DNA of 64,000 nt from SZUA-442 sp963753185 (GTDB lineage: Bacteria; Actinomycetota; Acidimicrobiia; Spongiisociales; UBA5794). The translations under genes were made by a program, and so were the position numbers. This document shows, piece after piece, positions 59,097 through 64,000 of the stretch. The notes under the pieces are model-generated. The model made no database searches, was not told the DNA's origin, and saw only the letters and a list, made by a program, of their open reading frames with translations. Position 1 is the first letter of the stretch. Every line of letters starts with the position of its first letter. The DNA is taken from positions 620,001-684,000 of the forward strand of contig CAVWBO010000007.1 in the NCBI GenBank assembly GCA_963753185.1, written 5' to 3'.

Positions 59097-60464
59097 ATGG
59101 CCTCCCTCCTCGTCCGGCACGCGCAGGTTCTCGCCACGATGGACGACGACGGCACCGAACTCGTCGACGGCGGGCTGTTCGCCGAAGACGGCTTCATCCG
59201 GCAGGTAGGCACGACGGACCAGCTCCCGGATGAGGCGGACGAGGTCGTCGACCTTCAGGGCCACATCGTGCTTCCCGGCCTCGTCAACACCCACCACCAC
59301 TTCTATCAAACGCTGACGCGGGCATTCCCCGCCGCCCAGGACGTGGGCCTCTTCGACTGGCTCCGCGCGCTGTACCCGGTGTGGGCGCGCCTGACGCCGG
59401 ACGACGTCGTGACCTCCACACGGCTCGCCCTCTGCGAGCTCGCCCTGTCCGGGTGCACGACGACATCGGACCACCAGTACCTGTTCCCGAACGGCTCGCG
59501 CCTCGACGACCAGATCGAGGGTGCCGAGCCCGTCGGACTCCGGTTCCACGCCGCACGCGGGTCCATGAGCCTCGGAGAGAGCAACGGCGGCCTCCCGCCC
59601 GACTCGGTCGTGGAGGTCGCCGACGCCATCCTCGCCGATACGCAGAGGGTCATCGAGGCCCACCACGACCCGAGTTCCGGGTCGATGACACGCATCGTCG
59701 TGGCACCGTGTTCACCCTTCTCGGTCACGCCTGAGATCATGCGCGAGTCAGCCGCGCTCGCCCGCGAGTACGGGGTCCACCTCCACACCCATGTCGCGGA
59801 GACCCTCGACGAGGAGCAGTTCTGCATCGAGACGCATGGCATGCGGCCCGTCGAGCTCATGGAGGACCTCGGGTGGGTGGGGCACGACGTCTGGTTCGCC
59901 CACGGCATCCACATCAATGACGCCGAGGTGGGTCGACTCGCTGGTTCCGGCACGGGAGTCGCCCATTGTCCGTCATCGAACATGCGCCTCGCCTCGGGCA
60001 TCGCGCCGGTTCGCCGATATCTGGCAGCAGGTGTTCGGCTCGGCCTCGGCGTTGACGGATCGGCGAGCAACGATGCCAGCCACATGATTGCCGAGGTCCG
60101 CCAGGCGATGCTGCTGTCGAGGCTGGCTGCCTCGCCGACGCTCGAAGGCGGACGGCTCCTCACGGCGAGGGAGGCCCTCAGGCTTGCGACACGCGGGTCC
60201 GCGAGCGTCCTCGGACGCGACGACGTCGGATCCCTGGAGGTAGGCAAGGGTGCTGACTTCATCGCGATCTCGCTCGATCGCGCCGAGTACGCGGGAGCGT
60301 TGCACGACCCGGTCGCGGCCGTCGTGTTCGCATCACCGACGCGCGTCGACCACAGTTGGGTCCACGGCCGAGCCGTCGTACGTGACGGTGAGGTGGTCGG
60401 CGTCGACGTACCGCGACTCGTGAGCCACCACAACCGTGCTGCCGCCCGGATCGCAGCAGGGTGA
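59097..60464 (+). CDS. 8-oxoguanine deaminase-like amidohydrolase
   Basis: 455 aa. N-terminal composite domain SLLVRHAQVLATMDDDGTELVDGGLFAEDGFIRQVG, then LPGLVNTHHHFYQTLTRAFPAAQD (HxH), GCTTTSDHQYLFPNG, VHLHTHVAETLDEEQFC (His, Glu), WFAHGIHIND and LGVDGSASNDASHM (Asp), a full-length zinc deaminase of the 8-oxoguanine/SsnA group. The signature HHHFYQTLTRAFP is typical of 8-oxoguanine deaminase. It opens an operon with the three-subunit hydroxylase. Confidence 0.88.
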   Translation: MASLLVRHAQVLATMDDDGTELVDGGLFAEDGFIRQVGTTDQLPDEADEVVDLQGHIVLPGLVNTHHHFYQTLTRAFPAAQDVGLFDWLRALYPVWARLTPDDVVTSTRLALCELALSGCTTTSDHQYLFPNGSRLDDQIEGAEPVGLRFHAARGSMSLGESNGGLPPDSVVEVADAILADTQRVIEAHHDPSSGSMTRIVVAPCSPFSVTPEIMRESAALAREYGVHLHTHVAETLDEEQFCIETHGMRPVELMEDLGWVGHDVWFAHGIHINDAEVGRLAGSGTGVAHCPSSNMRLASGIAPVRRYLAAGVRLGLGVDGSASNDASHMIAEVRQAMLLSRLAASPTLEGGRLLTAREALRLATRGSASVLGRDDVGSLEVGKGADFIAISLDRAEYAGALHDPVAAVVFASPTRVDHSWVHGRAVVRDGEVVGVDVPRLVSHHNRAAARIAAG

Positions 60465-60515
60465 GTGTGCGGGTCACTGCCGCCGAAGGTCCGGTCGACG
60501 ACTAGCGTCGCGCCT

Positions 60516-61322
60516 ATGGAGTTCATCGCAGCCCGCGACCTCGACGGGGCGCTCACAGCGAGGGCGGAGATACCCGATGCGCAGCTCCTTGCGGGTGGCA
60601 CCGACCTCATGGTCGAGGTGAACCTTGCCCACCACCGCCCGTCGAGCGTGGTGTCCCTGCGTCGGGTACGCGAGCTGAGGGAGGTCACTCCCCTGCGGAT
60701 CGGTGCCGGGGCGACATGGGCCGACCTCGAGCGATCCGGTCACAGGGCCCTCGCCCAGGCCGCTCGAACCATCGGCTCCCCCCAGATCCGGGCAGTTGGC
60801 ACCATAGGGGGCAATGTCGCGACCGCAAGCCCTGCCGGTGACGGCCTCCCGTGGATTGCAGCGGCGGACGCGGGCATCATCGTGCGTTCCCTTGCACGCG
60901 GGGAGCGCATCGTCCCGTGGCGGGACTTCTTCGTCGGCGTGAAACGCACATCCCTCGAGCCCGATGAGGTGATCACCGGAGTCGACCTTCCCGGGAGCAT
61001 CCCCAAGATCCAGGAGTTCGCCAAGGTCGGGAGTCGAAACGCGATGGTGATCGCGACCGTGAGTTGCGTCGTGATGCGGGGAGACGACGGATTCCGAGTC
61101 GCCCTCGGCTCGGTTGCACCGACGCCGATCCGTGCGTCGAGGGCGGAGGAGATGATCAACGCGGAATCGTCGCTCTCCGAGGCGGTCCTCGCTGAGTTCG
61201 CAAGGCTGGTCGCGGAGGAGGTCCGGCCGATCACCGACCATCGATCGACCGAGTCCTATCGGAGGCACGCTTCGGGCGTCCTTGCCCGCAGGCTCGTCCA
61301 ACGGAGCCTGGCATGGACGTGA
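60516..61322 (+). CDS. FAD-binding subunit of xanthine dehydrogenase-type enzyme
   Basis: 268 aa. LLAGGTDLMVEVNLAHHRPSSVVSLRRVRELREV and AAARTIGSPQIRAVGTIGGNVATASPAGDGLPWIAAADA match the FAD_binding_5 domain (IRN-GT-GGN motif with R-x-V-G-T-I-G-G-N). The C-terminal CO_deh_flav_C part includes FAKVGSRNAMVIATVSCVVMR. Translation of the next gene starts inside its last codons. Confidence 0.9.
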   Translation: MEFIAARDLDGALTARAEIPDAQLLAGGTDLMVEVNLAHHRPSSVVSLRRVRELREVTPLRIGAGATWADLERSGHRALAQAARTIGSPQIRAVGTIGGNVATASPAGDGLPWIAAADAGIIVRSLARGERIVPWRDFFVGVKRTSLEPDEVITGVDLPGSIPKIQEFAKVGSRNAMVIATVSCVVMRGDDGFRVALGSVAPTPIRASRAEEMINAESSLSEAVLAEFARLVAEEVRPITDHRSTESYRRHASGVLARRLVQRSLAWT

Positions 61323-61774
61323 GGATCATCGTCAACGGCACCGAGCGCGTGGTGGGCATCGCCGGCCCCGACAGCCTGCTCACGATCCTCCGAAGGGATT
61401 TCGAGCTGCTCGGCACGAAGGATGCGTGCGAACAGGGTGAGTGCGGGTCATGCAGCGTCGTCATGGATGCCGACGTCGTGTGCTCGTGCCTCGTGATGGC
61501 TGCCGACGCCGAGGGGTCGATCGTGACCACCGTCGAGGGCCTCGCCGAAGAGGGGGAGCTCAGCCCCGTGCAGGAGGCATTGCTTGCCGCAGGTGCCGTG
61601 CAGTGCGGTTTCTGCACACCGGGGTTCGTGGTTGCGGCGACACACCTGCTCGAGGGCAACCCCCATCCGACGGAGCTCGAGATCAGGGAGGCCCTCTCGG
61701 GGAACATCTGCCGGTGCACGGGATATGGAGCCATCATGCGTGCCCTCGAACAGCTGGCGGGGGACGGCACATGA
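61313..61774 (+). CDS. 2Fe-2S subunit of xanthine dehydrogenase-type enzyme
   Basis: 153 aa. Plant-type cluster motif KDACEQGECGSCSVVMDADVVCSCL and C-terminal cluster motif AVQCGFCTPGFVV..GNICRCTGYGAI, with all eight canonical Cys present, in contrast to the neighbouring XdhD. ATG at 61313 overlaps the FAD gene by 10 bp, and its stop overlaps the next start (ATGA). Confidence 0.93.
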   Translation: MDVRIIVNGTERVVGIAGPDSLLTILRRDFELLGTKDACEQGECGSCSVVMDADVVCSCLVMAADAEGSIVTTVEGLAEEGELSPVQEALLAAGAVQCGFCTPGFVVAATHLLEGNPHPTELEIREALSGNICRCTGYGAIMRALEQLAGDGT

Positions 61775-63990
61775 CGGCGCGCACCCAACCCGGGGTTCGG
61801 GGTGGCATCGGCACGAGCGTTCGACGCCCCGACGGTGAGCCGAAGGTCTCAGGGAACTTCGCGTACGCCTCTGACCTCTCGGCGGACGGCATGCTGTGGG
61901 GAGCAACGCTCCGCAGCCCGTACGCCCACGCCCGCCTCGTATCACTCGACACCTCGGCGGCCTTCGCGATGGAGGGAGTGCTCGCGGTCCTCACCCAGGA
62001 CGACGTCCCTGGCAAACCGAAGTTCGGCCAGGAGGAACAGGACCAACCCGTCCTGTGTGACGGTGTTGCCCGCTATTGGGGCGAACCCGTCGCGATCGTT
62101 GCCGCCGTGGACGACGAGACCGCGCTGCGTGCCGTCTCGGCGATGATCGCCGAGTGGGAGCCCCTCGAGCCGCTCGTCGATCCCGAGAAGGCCGTCGCCG
62201 TCGGCTCGGTGTTTCGGGACATGGCGATTCGTCGTGGTGACGAGACAGCCGAGGGTGGCGTCGTGGTCGAGGGGTTCTACGAGACCGCCACGCAGGACCA
62301 GGCACCCCTCGGGCCCGAGGCGGGCCTCGCGATACCCGACGGTCATGGTGGGCTCGACCTGCATGTCACGAGCCAGTGGATCCACGTCGACCATCGCCAG
62401 ATCGTCGAATGCCTCGCGATGGAACCGGATCAGGTTCGGTGCCACCCCGTCGGCATCGGAGGCGCATTCGGGGCACGCGAGGACATTTCCGTGCACATCC
62501 ACGTCGCCATGTTGTCACTCGTGACAGGACGCCCTGTCAGGATGGTGTATGACAGGTCCGAGTCGTTCGCAGGGCACGTCAAGCGCCATCCCTCGATGAT
62601 GTGGTTCCGACACGAGGCGGACACATCGGGTCGGCTCGTGAAGGTCACTGCGCGGGTCATCCTCGATGGCGGGGCGTATGCGCACACCAGCAGGGCGGTC
62701 ATCGCGAACAGCGCCTTCTTCATGGTCGGGCCGTATCGGTGTGACAACGTCTTCGTGGATGCCGCGGTCACGAGGACGAACAACCCCCCTGCGGGAGCGA
62801 TGCGCGGGTTCGGCGCGGTCCAGTCATGCTTCGGGTACGAGATGCAGATGGACAAGCTCGCCGACGCACTCGGTATGGACCCGCTCGCGGTGCGTCGCGT
62901 GAACGCCCTTGGACCCGGCGACGCCATGTCGACATCGGGCCAGATCATCGAGGGGTCCCTGCCGACGATCGCCGTGATCGATGCCTTGGAGGCGATCCCC
63001 CTTCCTGAGGCGGGGGGCGGCTCGGATCCGCTCCTGCTTCCCGGTGGGGCTGGCCTCACCACACCGGCTTCGGCGGTCGTGCGCGGTGTCGGATACGCAG
63101 TCGGCCTGAAGAACCTCGCCTTCTCCGAGGCGTTCGACGATTTCTCAGAGGCACGTGTCGTGATGACGCCCGCAGGTGTCGAGGTCCACACCGCGGCGAT
63201 CGAGGTCGGTCAAGGGCTCGTCACGGTGTGCCAGCAGATCGCAAGGACGGTCCTCGGCACAGAGCGTGTCGCCATCATCTGGGATGACACCTCCCAGATC
63301 GGTTCCGCCGGTTCGACATCGGCGTCCCGACAGACCCAGATGACGGGCGGCGCTGTTCATGCGGCATCCGTGGGCCTGCGCGACCTCATCCTGTCACGCC
63401 ACGGTGGCGACGAACTCCGTGGCGACGGCGTCTATCGCGCAGGCGTGCGCATCGCGACGATCGACGAGGTCTGCGACGCCGGACCTGTCGAGCATCATGT
63501 GCAGTTCCGCCACCCTCCGACCTCCATGCCTGACGAGAACGGCCAGGGAGACGTCCATGCGGGGTTCGTGGTCGCCGCCCACAGGGCCGTGGTCGACGTG
63601 GATCCCGAACTCGGCCTCGTTCGGATCGTGCGCGTCGACACCGCACAAGACGTCGGGAGGGCACTGAACCCCCAGGCGATCACCGGCCAGCTCGAGGGTG
63701 GCATCATGATGGGAGCCGGATTCGCCGTGATGGAGCGCCTCGTCATCGATGGTGGCGTCATCCGCAACCCGTCGTTCACCGACTACCTCATCCCGACCTT
63801 CATGGATGCTCCCGATGTGGAGACCCGCGTCATCGAGGAGGGCGACCACTGGGGCCCGTTCGGCGCAAAGGGGATCGGCGAGTCTCCGACGATCAGCTCG
63901 ACGCCCGCGATCGTGTCGGCCATTCGGGCTGCAACCGGGAAGGACCTGACGAGGGTGCCGGTCCTGCCGGAGGACATCGTCGGTGTCTGA
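61771..63990 (+). CDS. Molybdopterin-binding subunit of xanthine dehydrogenase-type enzyme
   Basis: 739 aa. RPDGEPKVSGNFAYASDLSADGMLWGATLRSPYAHARLVS is the first domain; IGGAFGAREDISVHIHVAMLS, AMRGFGAVQSCFGYEMQMD and IEVGQGLVTVCQQIA are MPT-binding loops. GPFGAKGIGESPTISSTPAIVSA holds the catalytic Glu. Together with the two genes before it, it forms a standard three-subunit xanthine dehydrogenase-like hydroxylase; purine substrate is inferred from the adjacent deaminase. Confidence 0.92.
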   Translation: MTARTQPGVRGGIGTSVRRPDGEPKVSGNFAYASDLSADGMLWGATLRSPYAHARLVSLDTSAAFAMEGVLAVLTQDDVPGKPKFGQEEQDQPVLCDGVARYWGEPVAIVAAVDDETALRAVSAMIAEWEPLEPLVDPEKAVAVGSVFRDMAIRRGDETAEGGVVVEGFYETATQDQAPLGPEAGLAIPDGHGGLDLHVTSQWIHVDHRQIVECLAMEPDQVRCHPVGIGGAFGAREDISVHIHVAMLSLVTGRPVRMVYDRSESFAGHVKRHPSMMWFRHEADTSGRLVKVTARVILDGGAYAHTSRAVIANSAFFMVGPYRCDNVFVDAAVTRTNNPPAGAMRGFGAVQSCFGYEMQMDKLADALGMDPLAVRRVNALGPGDAMSTSGQIIEGSLPTIAVIDALEAIPLPEAGGGSDPLLLPGGAGLTTPASAVVRGVGYAVGLKNLAFSEAFDDFSEARVVMTPAGVEVHTAAIEVGQGLVTVCQQIARTVLGTERVAIIWDDTSQIGSAGSTSASRQTQMTGGAVHAASVGLRDLILSRHGGDELRGDGVYRAGVRIATIDEVCDAGPVEHHVQFRHPPTSMPDENGQGDVHAGFVVAAHRAVVDVDPELGLVRIVRVDTAQDVGRALNPQAITGQLEGGIMMGAGFAVMERLVIDGGVIRNPSFTDYLIPTFMDAPDVETRVIEEGDHWGPFGAKGIGESPTISSTPAIVSAIRAATGKDLTRVPVLPEDIVGV

Positions 63991-64000
63991 GCTGCAGGGA

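Overview
High-GC bacterial chromosome segment, most likely from an actinobacterium, with Acidimicrobiia-like flavour. The grounds are frequent GTG starts, many Ser/Thr-rich linker lipoproteins, F420/PPOX-type flavin proteins, a DUF3159 protein, several membrane class III adenylate cyclases and a DUF5667-type sigma/anti-sigma pair. This placement is inference; no rRNA or marker gene is present.

Layout. (1) 1-1.8 kb: housekeeping edge with a CDGSH Fe-S protein, mscL and a tRNA-Arg(ACG). (2) About 2.1-22.5 kb: an accessory region made of small modules of one or two genes each (membrane proteins, lipoproteins, cyclases, alpha/beta hydrolases, an ECF sigma factor with a beta-propeller partner, F420-type oxidoreductases). 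The modules face either way and are separated by near-identical 16-bp imperfect palindromes, consensus CATAT-CGGCAC-ATATG. Two full IS30-family copies sit exactly inside two of these palindromes, with 3-bp target duplications at the same position. At least four decayed IS30 ends also lie here, three of them next to or near half-palindromes. One module type (F420/PPOX protein) occurs three times, once intact and twice decayed; another (4-TM protein) occurs twice. This is the most unusual part of the window and looks like a site-delimited gene-module array. No recombinase is visible. (3) 22.5-45.7 kb: ordinary mixed chromosome with a third adenylate cyclase, a HupE-like transporter, a frameshifted PEP-synthase-like gene with a PlsY-like partner, VOC, GNAT and DinB proteins, a second ECF sigma/anti-sigma pair, a large 1161-aa GH94-like protein, and a TetR-type regulator with two target promoters that share operator architecture. 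(4) 45.9-64 kb: a purine/N-heterocycle catabolic cluster.

The catabolic cluster holds an adenine/adenosine-type deaminase, a short SsnA-like amidohydrolase, YgfK, a hydantoinase, and a minus-strand operon ygfM-xdhD-xdhC-yqeB-yqeC in which every junction overlaps by 4 bp. Divergent from that operon, across 43 bp, is a plus-strand operon of an 8-oxoguanine-type deaminase followed by FAD, 2Fe-2S and molybdopterin subunits of a second molybdenum hydroxylase. The yqeB/yqeC/ygfK set is the known signature of selenium-dependent molybdenum hydroxylases. The expected joint role is deamination of purines, oxidation by two molybdenum enzymes and passage of electrons to YgfK, with hydantoinase acting on ring-opening intermediates.
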